Positions 29,635 to 39,570 of a stretch of 64,000 nucleotides of DNA are shown here, one piece after another (within the stretch, counting starts at the first letter, position 1; every line of letters starts with the position of its first letter). The stretch is taken from the NCBI RefSeq assembly GCF_013403915.1, contig NZ_JABFDI010000015.1, positions 1 to 64,000 on the forward strand, given 5' to 3'. The stretch comes from Winogradskyella pacifica (lineage in GTDB: Bacteria; Bacteroidota; Bacteroidia; Flavobacteriales; Flavobacteriaceae). Both the position numbers and the translations under genes were made by a program. The notes beneath the pieces were generated by a model. It saw only the letters and a program-made list of their open reading frames with translations, did no database searches and had not been told where the DNA came from.

Positions 29635-31335
29635 TTATAATATTTCATTTAAATCTTCTGCACCTTCTTCAATAGCATCATTCTTAACATTGATCGCTTT
29701 ATAGTATTTCTTTAATTCCATTTTAATAATAGGTGATAATATAATTACACCAATTATATTCGGTACTACCATTGCAAAAATCATAGCATCAGAGAAATTA
29801 ATAACAGCACCTAAACTTATTGATGCTCCTACAACAACAAAGAATAAAAATAAGATTTTATAAGCTAAGTCTGATATTTTACCTTTTCCGAATAAAAACA
29901 CCCAACCTTGCATACCGTAATAAGACCAAGAAATCATCGTTGAAAATGCGAATAATATTACTGCAATCGTAAGTACAATTGAGAAATGCGGAATTACAGA
30001 ATCAAAAGCTGTAGCTGTAATTTCTACACCTTCTGTTATTTCAACTCCATATTCCATAAAACCACCATCAAAATTAGTGATTACAATTACTAATGCAGTC
30101 ATTGTACAAATTACAACCGTATCTACAAACGGTTCTAAAAGAGCAACAATACCTTCAGATGCCGGATATTTTGTACGAACAGCTGAATGCGCAATTGCAG
30201 CAGAACCAACACCTGCTTCGTTAGAAAAAGCACCTCTTCTAATACCCTGAATCATTACACCTACAAGTCCACCTGCTATTCCTAGTCCTGAAAACGCTCC
30301 GTGATAAATCAATGCAAAAGCATCATCAATTAAGCTAAAGTTAGCTCCTAATATGATTAAGGACGCTAATACATATATTCCTGCCATAAACGGCACTACT
30401 TTTTCAGTCACCTTAGCAATACGCTTAATTCCACCAATAATTACTATAGCAACAAGTACAGCCATAACCATACCAAAATACATACCTGCGTTAGACGCTG
30501 GATCTAGATCGAATACTTTAACAAATTGTGCAGCAGCTTGATTGGCTTGGAACATATTTCCACCCCCAAAAGATCCACCTATAACAAATATGGCAAATAA
30601 TACAGCTAACACTTTACCAAAACCGCCCATACCTTTGGCTTTTAAACCTTTGGTTAAGTAATACATTGGACCACCATAAACGGTACCATCTTCACCAACA
30701 TCTCTATATTTTACACCAAGTGTACACTCTGCAAATTTTGAAGCCATACCTAATAGACCAGCAACAATCATCCAAAATGTTGCACCAGGACCACCAATAG
30801 ATAAGGCTACGGCAACACCTGCGATATTACCCAAGCCAACAGTGGCAGACAATGCTGCTGTTAAAGCTTGAAAGTGCGAAACTTCACCGTCTGCACTTTC
30901 ATCTCTTATCGTTTCAATAACATCTTCACCTTCATTACTTGTACTATCTCCATAAAGGGTATCTGCATTTGATTTTTCAGTTTCTATTTGTTGAATATCA
31001 GCTAAATTATCCGATGCATTTTCTCCATATAAATTATCGGCACCATGCTTTTCAATATCTTCATACTGACCTCTAACAACTCTAATAGCCATTCTGAAGC
31101 CTGTAATATTGATAAATTTAAAGTAAATCGTAAAAAACAATGCACCTCCAATTAAGACAATAAGTACCCATGGAATTTTATAAGTTTCTGAAAATGGAAT
31201 TTCGTAAAAAATAGCTTCAACAAACCAGCCTGTGTAATCCTTAAAAATAGCATCAATTTTTTCGGAAGTTGTTTCCTGTGCAAAAGTCAAAAAGGGTAAT
31301 AAAAATGTAAAAATTGATAGAAGATATTTCTTCAT
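29635..31335 (-). CDS. Alanine/glycine:cation symporter (AGCS family)
   Basis: 566 residues with a signal-like first hydrophobic stretch and about ten membrane helices. Family motifs SATVGLGNIAGVAVAL, GGPGATFWM, VYGGPMYYL and FSNEAGVGSAAIAHS are clear. Residues about 100-150 form an acidic Asp/Glu/Asn-rich insertion before the SATVGLGNIAG helix that typical ~450-residue members lack; marine flavobacteria often have it. It should take up alanine or glycine with Na+. Confidence 0.92.
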   Translation of the reverse strand: MKKYLLSIFTFLLPFLTFAQETTSEKIDAIFKDYTGWFVEAIFYEIPFSETYKIPWVLIVLIGGALFFTIYFKFINITGFRMAIRVVRGQYEDIEKHGADNLYGENASDNLADIQQIETEKSNADTLYGDSTSNEGEDVIETIRDESADGEVSHFQALTAALSATVGLGNIAGVAVALSIGGPGATFWMIVAGLLGMASKFAECTLGVKYRDVGEDGTVYGGPMYYLTKGLKAKGMGGFGKVLAVLFAIFVIGGSFGGGNMFQANQAAAQFVKVFDLDPASNAGMYFGMVMAVLVAIVIIGGIKRIAKVTEKVVPFMAGIYVLASLIILGANFSLIDDAFALIYHGAFSGLGIAGGLVGVMIQGIRRGAFSNEAGVGSAAIAHSAVRTKYPASEGIVALLEPFVDTVVICTMTALVIVITNFDGGFMEYGVEITEGVEITATAFDSVIPHFSIVLTIAVILFAFSTMISWSYYGMQGWVFLFGKGKISDLAYKILFLFFVVVGASISLGAVINFSDAMIFAMVVPNIIGVIILSPIIKMELKKYYKAINVKNDAIEEGAEDLNEIL

Positions 31336-31445
31336 GAGTTGTAGTTATTAGTTAGTTTTATGGTTAGTTATTGCATTTTAAAGATGACAAGATGCAAAAA
31401 AAAATTGAGCTTGTAAAGTATCGACTCATAAAATGAATGTATTTA

Positions 31446-32468
31446 TCATTCAATATTGTACTGAGAATTCAATTTTATAATCTGTTCTGGTCGTCCTAAA
31501 ACAATGATTTTTGAGCCAGGAATCAATTCTGTATCTGCTTCAGGATTCACAATATATTCGCCTTTATCATTCTTAAATCCAATGACTGTACAGCCTGTAT
31601 TTTTACGTAAATCTAAGTCTCTTATTGTTTTAACATCACTCATATTATAAAGTTGTTCTACTTTAACTTCTTCAATATTAATGTTACGTTCTCCAATAAT
31701 ACCTAAGTTATCGATAAACTCTACTAAATCTGGAATCACCACTAAAGAAGCCATGTGATCTCCTCCAATTTTATCTGGTAAAATAACATTGTTGGCACCT
31801 GCTAATTTTAGCTTATTGTACGACGTTTCCTCAGAAGCTCTACTTATGATAGATAGTTTTGCATTAATCTGACGCGCTGATAATACCACAAATAAATTAT
31901 CTGCATCATTTGGCAAGGCGCAAATTAGCGTACTTGCTTTTTCGATACCAGCGGCAAAAAGGGTTTCATCTTCGTTAGCATTTCCTTCAATAAACGTAAT
32001 TGCATCGTCTTGAAATTTTTCAATAATATCCTTATTACGTTCGATAATGACGAAGGATTTTCCGTAATCACTTAACTTTTTTGCTGCTTGTTTGCCGTTA
32101 CGACCATAACCACAAATAATGATATGATTAGTCATTGCATCAATTTTCTTTTGCATCCTACGTTGTTTTATGTCTTCCATATTATTTCTACTAAGAATAT
32201 AATCGGTTATGATAGAAATGGCATAACCTACAATTACCACACTGGTTAAAATTAAAAAAATTGTAAAAATCTTAGAAGCAGGATCGAGAGGAATAACTTC
32301 TGCAAAACCAACAGTTGTTACAGTAATCACTGTCATATAAACAGCATCGAGCCATAAATACCCCGAAATAAATCTATAGCCTAATATACCGATACAAAGC
32401 AACAAAACCAACATCATTATGGCTGTGTAGATCTTAGACCTATAAAGTTTTAATAACGGATTATCCAT
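31446..32468 (-). CDS. Potassium channel protein with RCK domain
   Basis: 340 residues. Two membrane helices flank a pore loop with the selectivity filter TTVGF (residues 51-55). A Rossmann RCK-N domain follows (IIICGYGRNG from residue 116, NAD-type glycines) and an RCK-C/TrkA-C domain closes the protein (about 255-338). It is a ligand-gated K+ channel subunit of the MthK type. PspC lies 15 bases upstream. Confidence 0.92.
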   Translation of the reverse strand: MDNPLLKLYRSKIYTAIMMLVLLLCIGILGYRFISGYLWLDAVYMTVITVTTVGFAEVIPLDPASKIFTIFLILTSVVIVGYAISIITDYILSRNNMEDIKQRRMQKKIDAMTNHIIICGYGRNGKQAAKKLSDYGKSFVIIERNKDIIEKFQDDAITFIEGNANEDETLFAAGIEKASTLICALPNDADNLFVVLSARQINAKLSIISRASEETSYNKLKLAGANNVILPDKIGGDHMASLVVIPDLVEFIDNLGIIGERNINIEEVKVEQLYNMSDVKTIRDLDLRKNTGCTVIGFKNDKGEYIVNPEADTELIPGSKIIVLGRPEQIIKLNSQYNIE

Positions 32469-32483
32469 ATTACATCAACAAAA

Positions 32484-32711
32484 TTATAAATCGAAAACAG
32501 AAGACCGTTTTGTATAAACGATATCTTTAATACGCATCCAAAAGGCTAGGAATAAATAGAGCGCGAATCCGAAACCTACAGTCACAAACGTAAGATATAT
32601 AAAAGAAGTTCTTACGATTTTTGCTCTAATCCCTAAACGATCTGCTATACGTTGACAAACGTAATAGCCGCGTTTTTGAAAATATAATAAGAGGTTGTAG
32701 AACCAATTCAT
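32484..32711 (-). CDS. PspC domain protein
   Basis: 75 residues. The N-terminal YYVCQRIADRLGIRAKIVRT is the PspC helix pair, followed by one membrane helix (FIYLTFVTVGFGFALYLFL) and a basic tail. In other bacteria PspC senses envelope stress at the inner membrane; here no other psp gene is adjacent, so the role is uncertain. It sits between DUF2851 and the K+ channel gene in one minus-strand run. Confidence 0.85.
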   Translation of the reverse strand: MNWFYNLLLYFQKRGYYVCQRIADRLGIRAKIVRTSFIYLTFVTVGFGFALYLFLAFWMRIKDIVYTKRSSVFDL

Positions 32712-32751
32712 AAGTTTATATCTATTGCTTAATTAGGGCATATGCTGCAAG

Positions 32752-34029
32752 TTACTTAATTTTCACGATAAAGCTATTACCAATGGCACATTGTAAACAC
32801 TTATTTTTATCACAATATTGATGTTTTAACTGCAATAAAGCTTGAGAATTTAAGGCGTTTTTCTCAAAAGTTTTTAAATCTAAAAATTTAGAAATAATAC
32901 TATTGTTTTCCATTTTAATCTCTTTTAAAAGCTTAAAAACATCTTCTTCAATTGACTTTCCTTGTGCTTTAGCATAGCTGAATTTCAACGGAATGAGTGT
33001 ATTAATTATTAATAAATCTATAAAAGACTTGGTTATTCCTTTTTTATAAGCTTTTGAAGATTTGGCAAATGTATAGTGCGTCATCCAAAACTGAGTAACT
33101 CCTTTATCAAAGAATTTATAAAACGCATCTAGCGTATTTAAGTCCATCACTTTTGAAAACAAATTTGGTTCTGAATTATACAAATTAGTAAACTGAGATA
33201 AACGTATGGTTGGAAAATTTGGTGGTCTTAATCTAAAAAACTGTAACGGTAGTACTCCTTTATTATCTAGATTGAATTTTCGTTTTATAAATCTATAACG
33301 CTTTTTTAAATCTAAAATATAAATATCTTCAATGTTGTTTTCTTCTAATAAGCCCGACTGTCCAAAAAATAAGGCTTCTAGATTTAATACTTCATTTTGC
33401 AATTTTCTAATTATTGAAAAATCAAAGGAATTTGCTAAACTTAAGAAAGGCTCACCATTTACTTTTAACCCGAAGTTTTTCAATAGCATTTTGAACAAAA
33501 CTGCTTCCCAATCGTTATTAGAAGATTCTAATAAGTGTTGAATTGTTTCTGATTTTTGTTCCAAGCGTTCTATATAAAGACGCTCTAACCAATTATTAAG
33601 TAGAAAATCATCAACCTCGTTAAAATCAGACTCACAATTAATCCACGATTTTGATTGCATCAGTTTTTGATACTTATGAAGTAACGTTTTATCAACGTAA
33701 TGTTTTAATTCTAAAGTAGGAATTTCAGAATTGTCTTGTCTAAAAATTTCGGTATCGTGCTCCCAAACTACATGAAGAATAACATTATCATAGGCTTTAT
33801 CGGTTTCATGATTATGTACATACCAATCTGAAGACTTAATATGAATCTCAACATTACCAGCCCAAAGCTGATTGGCAATACTTAATTGCGCATTAAAGAA
33901 ATCTGGACCAGCATTATGATTGTGTTGCCCTAAATTAGCGATAGTAATAGACTCATCTTTTGTTGTTTTTAACAAAGATGTATCGAAGGCTTTATGTTTC
34001 CATATGTAATGAAGGAAGTCTTCTTGCAT
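32752..34029 (-). CDS. DUF2851 family protein
   Basis: 425 residues, soluble. The N-terminal MQEDFLHYIWKHKAFD, the GQHNHNAGPDFFNAQLSI stretch and GNVEIHIKSSDWYVHNH are highly characteristic of DUF2851, a widespread Bacteroidota family without assigned function. The conserved His/Asp residues in these blocks suggest a nuclease-like or metal-binding active site, which is inference. The C-terminal CDKNKCLQCAIG has three cysteines in a zinc-finger-like spacing. Confidence 0.88.
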   Translation of the reverse strand: MQEDFLHYIWKHKAFDTSLLKTTKDESITIANLGQHNHNAGPDFFNAQLSIANQLWAGNVEIHIKSSDWYVHNHETDKAYDNVILHVVWEHDTEIFRQDNSEIPTLELKHYVDKTLLHKYQKLMQSKSWINCESDFNEVDDFLLNNWLERLYIERLEQKSETIQHLLESSNNDWEAVLFKMLLKNFGLKVNGEPFLSLANSFDFSIIRKLQNEVLNLEALFFGQSGLLEENNIEDIYILDLKKRYRFIKRKFNLDNKGVLPLQFFRLRPPNFPTIRLSQFTNLYNSEPNLFSKVMDLNTLDAFYKFFDKGVTQFWMTHYTFAKSSKAYKKGITKSFIDLLIINTLIPLKFSYAKAQGKSIEEDVFKLLKEIKMENNSIISKFLDLKTFEKNALNSQALLQLKHQYCDKNKCLQCAIGNSFIVKIK

Positions 34030-34062
34030 GTCCTAAAATACTAAAATCTTAGATTAAAACCC

Positions 34063-35793
34063 CTATACGGCTTCTTGTTTTCTAACACTATAAAAACTTA
34101 GAAGCTCATGCAGTTCATTAACATTAAATGGTTTACTGAGATAACCATTCATTTTATAACGTTTTGTTTTCTCTTTAACTTCAGATTGAGAAAAAGCTGT
34201 AAGCGCAATAATAGGAATTGTAGCTTTACTTTTATCATTCATTTTTCTAATAAATCTAGTGGTGTCATATCCGTTTAATATGGGCATTTGCAAATCCATT
34301 AAAATTAAGTCAAAATCTTTGTGATTATAAATATCTAAAAGCTCTTGCCCGTTTTTCGCTATTTCATAAGTGACTTCCCACTTATTAAATAACTTTTTAA
34401 GTACCAAAGCATTAATTTGGTTATCTTCTGCTACAAGCACTTTTAAAGCAATTGGATTTGTTTTTGATATTTGATTTTGTTTTAAAGCGCTTTCATTATC
34501 TGAATTTTTGAGTGAAATATCAAACCAAAATTTTGAACCTTCTCCCTCAACACTTTCTAATTGAAGATTTGTAGATTGAATACTTAATAACTCTTTGCAT
34601 ATGTATAACCCAAGCCCAGAACCACCATATAATTGAGACGTGTTATCACTGGCTTGCACAAAACTTTTAAAAATATCTTTTTGTTTATCATAAGAGACTC
34701 CAATACCAGTGTCTTTTACGCTAAACCTAATTATTGTAACATCTAAGTCTAAATTTAATAATTCTACATTAAAAACAATACCGCCTTTATGAGTGAATTT
34801 AAAAGCATTACTCAGTAGGTTTTTTAATACTTGAGATAGTTTTAAACTATCTCCTTTTAAAACAGCCGGAATGCTACTATCTAATATGGTTTCGAAACTT
34901 AAACTATTATTAGCTGCTGTATGTTTAAAATGTAGTTGAATATTTTGAATTAGTTCTGAAAGGTTAAAATCATCTTCAACTAATTTTACTTCATTAGATT
35001 TAAATTTATTGAGATTTAGTAAGTCATTAATTAAAGCTAATAAATGCTCACTAGAATATTTTAATACTTGAAGATTTTCTAATTGCTCTGGTAAAAAATT
35101 TTCCATTAATAAAATATCAGACATACCAATAACGGCATTTAATGGTGTTCTGATTTCATGCGACATTGTAGATAAAAATTCGTCCTTAGTTTTATTGGCT
35201 AGATTTAGTTTAATTTCTGTTTCCTTTAATTGAGTAACATCGGTCATTGTACCAATAGTGCCGTTAGCAATTCCGTCATCATCGTATGTAAGCACCAAGC
35301 GCAGTTGAATCCATACTTTTTCGCCTGTAGGCTTAAAAAACTTAAATAGGGTAACAAAATCTTCATGGTAATCCGAAAAAAACGTTTGAAGTTTTTCGTT
35401 TTCGCTATTATTCTTACCAATTAAAAAATCTAGATAATTTTTGCCTAATCCTTCTTCTGCAGAAATACCCGTTAACTCAAGACATCCTTTATTTAAATAC
35501 TTAAAATTGCCATCCATATCGGTTTTAAAGATGACACCTTCAATTGTATCAACCATAATATTGATCTCAGATTCTGCTCTAACAACTTCAGATTTTAAAG
35601 ATTGATTTGTTTTATAAAGTTCTTTAGAACTCTCTTCTAAAATAATTTCGACATGTTTAAGGTCTTCATCAAAACCATGATAGGCATCATTTACAGCATT
35701 AAAAAAATCTTTAAATTTCTCTAAATCTGCAGCTTCAAATCCAGCTTTAGCGATTTGTCTATCTAAAAGCCGATGTTGTTTTCCTTTTAACAT
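34063..35793 (-). CDS. Hybrid sensor histidine kinase with PAS and receiver domains
   Basis: 576 residues, cytoplasmic, no membrane segment. An N-terminal coiled coil (about 40-80) leads to a PAS domain (about 75-190), HisKA with phospho-acceptor His212 in STMSHEIRTP, HATPase with NLLSNAFKF, DTGIG and GSGLGLYI boxes, and a receiver domain with Asp500 in LMDLQMP and Lys554 in YLSKPF. It overlaps the end of the FIST gene by 7 bases, so sensing is probably delegated to the FIST protein. No output DNA-binding domain is attached. Confidence 0.92.
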   Translation of the reverse strand: MLKGKQHRLLDRQIAKAGFEAADLEKFKDFFNAVNDAYHGFDEDLKHVEIILEESSKELYKTNQSLKSEVVRAESEINIMVDTIEGVIFKTDMDGNFKYLNKGCLELTGISAEEGLGKNYLDFLIGKNNSENEKLQTFFSDYHEDFVTLFKFFKPTGEKVWIQLRLVLTYDDDGIANGTIGTMTDVTQLKETEIKLNLANKTKDEFLSTMSHEIRTPLNAVIGMSDILLMENFLPEQLENLQVLKYSSEHLLALINDLLNLNKFKSNEVKLVEDDFNLSELIQNIQLHFKHTAANNSLSFETILDSSIPAVLKGDSLKLSQVLKNLLSNAFKFTHKGGIVFNVELLNLDLDVTIIRFSVKDTGIGVSYDKQKDIFKSFVQASDNTSQLYGGSGLGLYICKELLSIQSTNLQLESVEGEGSKFWFDISLKNSDNESALKQNQISKTNPIALKVLVAEDNQINALVLKKLFNKWEVTYEIAKNGQELLDIYNHKDFDLILMDLQMPILNGYDTTRFIRKMNDKSKATIPIIALTAFSQSEVKEKTKRYKMNGYLSKPFNVNELHELLSFYSVRKQEAV

Positions 35794-36914
35794 TCGGATA
35801 ATATTGTAATTGTCATAGTTTGGTTATGAAACTGGCAAGGTGCAAACTCCCTAAACGGACCTATTTCACCATAAGAGTAAAGGCCTGTAATTTCAGGTTT
35901 TTCACCAATAATATCTCGGACTACCTCAACCTCTTCTTCGACCAACTGTTTAAGCATTAATCGTCTTCCTGCACAACTGATTAAAATGGCTAGTTCTGCA
36001 TTTTTATTGATTGCATTAGTCGCCTCTTTGGCAGAGTCCTTTGCTCCATCAATTAATCGATTAACATTAGAATTCATTAAGCGCACTAACGCACCTTCTG
36101 GAATTCTGTCCGTAAACGTTAAACTTTGTTGTTCTTCATCTAAATCTAAAACAGTTCTAACAACCGGTTCTTCCGTTTTATTGATACGTATACTAAGTGG
36201 AAAACGTAAAGCTAAGCTTGACAGACTTGTTACATTATCTCCTAAAAATGATTTATAAACTTGTAAAGCAGGCAAACCATCTAGTTCATACAAAACGTTA
36301 TTTTCAGACTTGGTTACCAATCGTTCAATACCAAAACCATCCCATCCGCTTTTAGAACTATAGCTTATTTTTAAATCGTCTCCATACAAACCTAAACCGA
36401 CAACAATTCCGTCTGAAATTAGACTATTTGAGATCACAAATGTTTCCTTAAAATTGAGACCATCACCAGCTAAACCACCCGTAATACCTGTATCTGGTAA
36501 AACACTTCTTAAACCAGACACTAAATCTGCTCCATTAACATTAAGTCCATCACTAAATAAGAGAATATGTCTTAAATCTTGAGATTTTAATTTTTGAGCC
36601 AAACCAACACCGGCATCGAAACTTTGATCTCTATTTTCTACTTCAACTGTTTCTAGTTTATGCTGCACCTTTTCAAATTGAATTGCAGTTAATGATACAG
36701 TTTCGTCAGTTACCGTAATTCCAGATATTTCGCCTGCCGTAGAACAGCCTAAAAGTTTTACCTCAGGATACATTTTTAATAATTGATAAACCAGATCTGT
36801 TTTTGCATTAAACAAAGGCGACACAAATAATAAGACGATATTAGGAACAAAATCTATATTTTGAATACTATTATGCCAGGTCGTTTCTTTGAGAGATAAC
36901 TGCTTTACTATCAT
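35787..36914 (-). CDS. FIST sensory domain protein
   Basis: 375 residues, soluble. FIST_N (KLLGCSTAGEISG, RHILLFSDGLNVNG, GGLAGDG) and FIST_C (RRLMLKQLVEEEVE, GLYSYGEIGPF) modules are both recognisable. FIST domains are proposed to bind small ligands such as amino acids and to feed kinases or cyclases. The 7-base overlap with the hybrid kinase gene makes the two an evident sensor pair. The target regulator is not visible. Confidence 0.9.
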   Translation of the reverse strand: MIVKQLSLKETTWHNSIQNIDFVPNIVLLFVSPLFNAKTDLVYQLLKMYPEVKLLGCSTAGEISGITVTDETVSLTAIQFEKVQHKLETVEVENRDQSFDAGVGLAQKLKSQDLRHILLFSDGLNVNGADLVSGLRSVLPDTGITGGLAGDGLNFKETFVISNSLISDGIVVGLGLYGDDLKISYSSKSGWDGFGIERLVTKSENNVLYELDGLPALQVYKSFLGDNVTSLSSLALRFPLSIRINKTEEPVVRTVLDLDEEQQSLTFTDRIPEGALVRLMNSNVNRLIDGAKDSAKEATNAINKNAELAILISCAGRRLMLKQLVEEEVEVVRDIIGEKPEITGLYSYGEIGPFREFAPCQFHNQTMTITILSEC

Positions 36915-37224
36915 TACCTATTAGGTTAAGCGTGATTTATCGTTAAAATATGTATTTCAGCGAATATATGTAAAATTTCGGTATTTTAATGCCAATAAGC
37001 AGCCAAAAAAGTTCAACCTCTATAATCGGTAAATTACAAAGTAGTACTAAGTGATTTTAATTCAGAACTTATTCTGTGTCAATTACAATAGAAAACAAAT
37101 TGCTTATTTACAGTCTCAATAAGATTAAACAAAAATAAGCCTGAGTAACTCCCAGGCTTATGCTTTTAAATGATAAAATTTACGTTCTCACTTCTACTTT
37201 TATCAGTGATCTAAAACAGCATTT
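36915..37224. other. Intergenic region upstream of FIST gene
   Basis: 310 bases without a gene. It contains a possible minus-strand -7 box TATATTCGC at 36960-36968 for the FIST-kinase operon and the terminator of the methyltransferase at 37130-37161. The rest is AT-rich without repeats I can see. Confidence 0.45.
37130..37161 (-). terminator. Terminator behind the NPPW methyltransferase
   Basis: ATAAGCCTG (37135-37143) pairs with CAGGCTTAT (37153-37161) over a 9-base loop, followed on the minus strand by TTTTGTTT. Confidence 0.72.
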
Positions 37225-38289
37225 TTAAACATGAGTCAAAACCCAAAGTTCTACTTCTTCATTCTTACGATGATCTAAATCTCGTTTTGTTTTATCAGAT
37301 CCTTTTTTAACGCTTTTCTTATAACACTTTTCTAATTGAAACCGCCCACCTTCAGCGATTTCCTGTTCAATAGGATTAGATTTGGCTACACCTGTTATTT
37401 GCGCGAAATTTGAGAAGATGAGTACCAGTTTGCCATCTGGTAATAACATTTGCTTTGCGGCCTCAAAAAATTCAGAAAACAACGTGTCATTATAATAAAT
37501 AGCCTCATCTAGATTATTTAAATCTCGTGTTTCGGCTAACCAAGGTGGGTTAAAAACAATGAGTTCTGTTTTATTTGTCCACTTGCCAAAAAGCGATCCA
37601 AAATCGAGTTCTATTTTCCGAGAGAGTTTAGTATCTCCCATCATTTCTGTTAAACCAATTATAGCATTAGGATTTGTATCTGTTGCAAAAACCTTTTGAA
37701 ATCCATGCTTTACCATTTGTAATGCTAAGACACCACTGCCAACACCAACATCTATGGCAGACTTTTTAGGTCCTGAATATCGTTTTAACCAATTATCAAA
37801 CAATTCTAAATGCTCAAAGCGTGTTGGAAAATACGTTCCATAATACGGATAAATTTTATTTCGCAATCCAGGAATTGTAATGCCGTTTGTATACCATTGC
37901 CATGCACTATTTAGACCTTGTACTTGCGGAAGGGTTAATAAAAAATCGCTCGTTTCTGGATATAATTTTTTTAGCCATCCTATAATTGGTGCTTTCTTTA
38001 CTAGTATTTGATGGTTTTCAATTTCTACAATAATAAGGTTTGAAAGCTTGTGATAAACCGCACGAAACGCCCGCTGCTCTTTAAATGATGTATTAGGTAA
38101 TGTTCTATTAAGATGTTCTTGTAAACCGTTAAGCAGTACGGAGCCGTTATTATAGAATTCAGTAATTAAAACAGGGTTACCAGCTTCTAATACTTTTATA
38201 ATACTTTTAATATCTTCCCCTCTATTATATATAGTGACATCTTTTAGCGGTAAAAATGGTTCTGGTTTATTTACTTTAAGATCTGTCAT
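37225..38289 (-). CDS. Class I SAM methyltransferase with NPPW motif
   Basis: 354 residues from the ATG at 38287-38289. An in-frame start at 38335-38337 would add 16 residues, but that stretch looks like a repeat-like leader, so I preferred the inner one. The C-terminal half is a Rossmann methyltransferase: motif I DVGVGSGVLALQM, ATDTNPNAI, and catalytic NPPW, which is typical of N-methyltransferases acting on Gln, Asn or adenine (HemK/RsmC-like). The N-terminal half has no recognised domain. The substrate is unknown. Confidence 0.8.
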   Translation of the reverse strand: MTDLKVNKPEPFLPLKDVTIYNRGEDIKSIIKVLEAGNPVLITEFYNNGSVLLNGLQEHLNRTLPNTSFKEQRAFRAVYHKLSNLIIVEIENHQILVKKAPIIGWLKKLYPETSDFLLTLPQVQGLNSAWQWYTNGITIPGLRNKIYPYYGTYFPTRFEHLELFDNWLKRYSGPKKSAIDVGVGSGVLALQMVKHGFQKVFATDTNPNAIIGLTEMMGDTKLSRKIELDFGSLFGKWTNKTELIVFNPPWLAETRDLNNLDEAIYYNDTLFSEFFEAAKQMLLPDGKLVLIFSNFAQITGVAKSNPIEQEIAEGGRFQLEKCYKKSVKKGSDKTKRDLDHRKNEEVELWVLTHV

Positions 38290-38435
38290 TATAGTTGGTT
38301 TCCCTTTTGGGTGAAGGTAGGCAAATGCTTCCGCCAACTATGATGAATTAGGAAATGAATTAAAATAGAATTATTTACTACTACATTGAAATAAAAGCAA
38401 ATGGAGACTATTAGCGCTGTCAAAATGGTTGAAAC

Positions 38436-38468
38436 AAAAAAATCCTGATAATTAGATCAGGATTTTTG
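38436..38468. terminator. Terminator behind the PLP enzyme gene
   Basis: AATCCTGAT (38441-38449) and ATCAGGATT (38456-38464) pair perfectly, with A and T runs on both sides, making a bidirectional terminator between the two minus-strand genes. Confidence 0.82.
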
Positions 38469-38483
38469 TTTTTATATAATGAG

Positions 38484-38503
38484 ATTCCTGTCTTCGCAGG
38501 AAT
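38484..38503. repeat. Small palindromic element next to the PLP enzyme stop
   Basis: ATTCCTG/CAGGAAT (38484-38490, 38497-38503) form a 7-bp stem with loop TCTTCG. This ATTCCTGyCTTCGCAGGAAT wording is known to me as a scattered palindrome in many bacterial genomes. No second copy was found in this window. Confidence 0.45.
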
Positions 38504-38506
38504 TTG

Positions 38507-39487
38507 TTAATCGATGTAACCCATCTTACGCATCCAATCGTCGTTAAACATTTTACCGACATAACGACTTCCGTGGTCATGAAATAAAACGACAACCACA
38601 TCGTCTGGTTTAAAATGTTCTTTTAATTGCAATACTCCTTTTATGGCTGAACCTGCAGAGTTTCCTAAAAACATACCTTCTTCTTTAGCTAAACGTTGTG
38701 TGTATACACATGCATCTTTATCGGTAACTTTAGTAAAACCATCAATAATATCAAAATCTACATTCTTTGGTAAGATGTCTTCACCGATACCTTCTGTAAC
38801 GTACGGATAGATTTCATCTTCATCAAATATCCCGGTTTCGTGATATTTTTTAAATACAGAACCATAAGTATCCACACCCCAAACTTTAATATTAGGGTTT
38901 TGCTCTTTCAGGTATTTTCCAACTCCTGAAATCGTTCCACCTGTACCAACACCAACTACAAAATGTGTAATCTTACCATCGGTTTGTTTCCAGATTTCTG
39001 GACCTGTACTTTCGTAGTGTGCTTTTGTATTACTTGGGTTGTCGTATTGATTAACGTACCAAGAATTCGGAGTTTCTTCACCTAAACGTTTCGATACCGA
39101 ATAATAACTACGAGGATCTGTTGGTTCTACATCTGTTGGACAAACAATAACTTCTGCACCTACAGCACGCATAATATCTACTTTTTCTTTAGATTGTTTA
39201 TCTGCCATTACAAAGATACATTTGTAACCTTTTACTATAGCAGCTAAGGCTAATCCCATTCCGGTGTTTCCAGATGTTCCTTCAATGATTGTTCCGCCAG
39301 GCTTCAATCGTCCATCGGCTTCAGCATCTTCTATCATCTGCAAAGCCATACGGTCTTTAACAGAGTTTCCTGGGTTAAAAGTTTCGTATTTAGCAAGTAC
39401 TAAACAAGGTAAATCTTCGACTAGTTTATTCATTTTAACTAGTGGTGTATTTCCTATTGTACCTAATATATTTTCTGCGTATTCCAT
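38507..39487 (-). CDS. CBS-like PLP-dependent cysteine synthase family protein
   Basis: 326 residues, fold type II PLP enzyme. PLP lysine is Lys44 in NPGNSVKDRM, the phosphate cup GTGGT is at 180-184 and the substrate loop GTSGNTG at 70-76. The C-terminus (NDDWMRKMGY) and the block KGYKCIFVMADKQSKEKV are closer to cystathionine beta-synthase than to CysK/CysM, so a serine/homocysteine condensation is likely, but O-acetylserine sulfhydrylase activity cannot be excluded. No CBS-pair regulatory domain is attached. It has a clear promoter upstream. Confidence 0.88.
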   Translation of the reverse strand: MEYAENILGTIGNTPLVKMNKLVEDLPCLVLAKYETFNPGNSVKDRMALQMIEDAEADGRLKPGGTIIEGTSGNTGMGLALAAIVKGYKCIFVMADKQSKEKVDIMRAVGAEVIVCPTDVEPTDPRSYYSVSKRLGEETPNSWYVNQYDNPSNTKAHYESTGPEIWKQTDGKITHFVVGVGTGGTISGVGKYLKEQNPNIKVWGVDTYGSVFKKYHETGIFDEDEIYPYVTEGIGEDILPKNVDFDIIDGFTKVTDKDACVYTQRLAKEEGMFLGNSAGSAIKGVLQLKEHFKPDDVVVVLFHDHGSRYVGKMFNDDWMRKMGYID

Positions 39488-39505
39488 AGTTGTTTTTTCG
39501 AGGGA

Positions 39506-39514
39506 GCAAAGTTA
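39506..39514 (-). promoter_or_regulatory. -7 box of the PLP enzyme gene
   Basis: TAACTTTGC on the minus strand is an exact match to TAnnTTTGC, about 19 bases before the start codon at 39487. Confidence 0.6.
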
Positions 39515-39570
39515 CGTTAAATGTTGTGTTATAAAAATCCAAAAAAAGTTAAATTCTAATGACTAAAAAC

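Noticed and set aside
29635-31335. Fusion of two proteins in the alanine symporter
   Set aside because: The extra acidic stretch at about residues 100-150 is an insertion within one AGCS protein, with family motifs on both sides in the right order.
38290-38337. 16-residue extension of the NPPW methyltransferase
   Set aside because: The stretch looks like a repeat-like leader, and the next Met is a better start; not certain.
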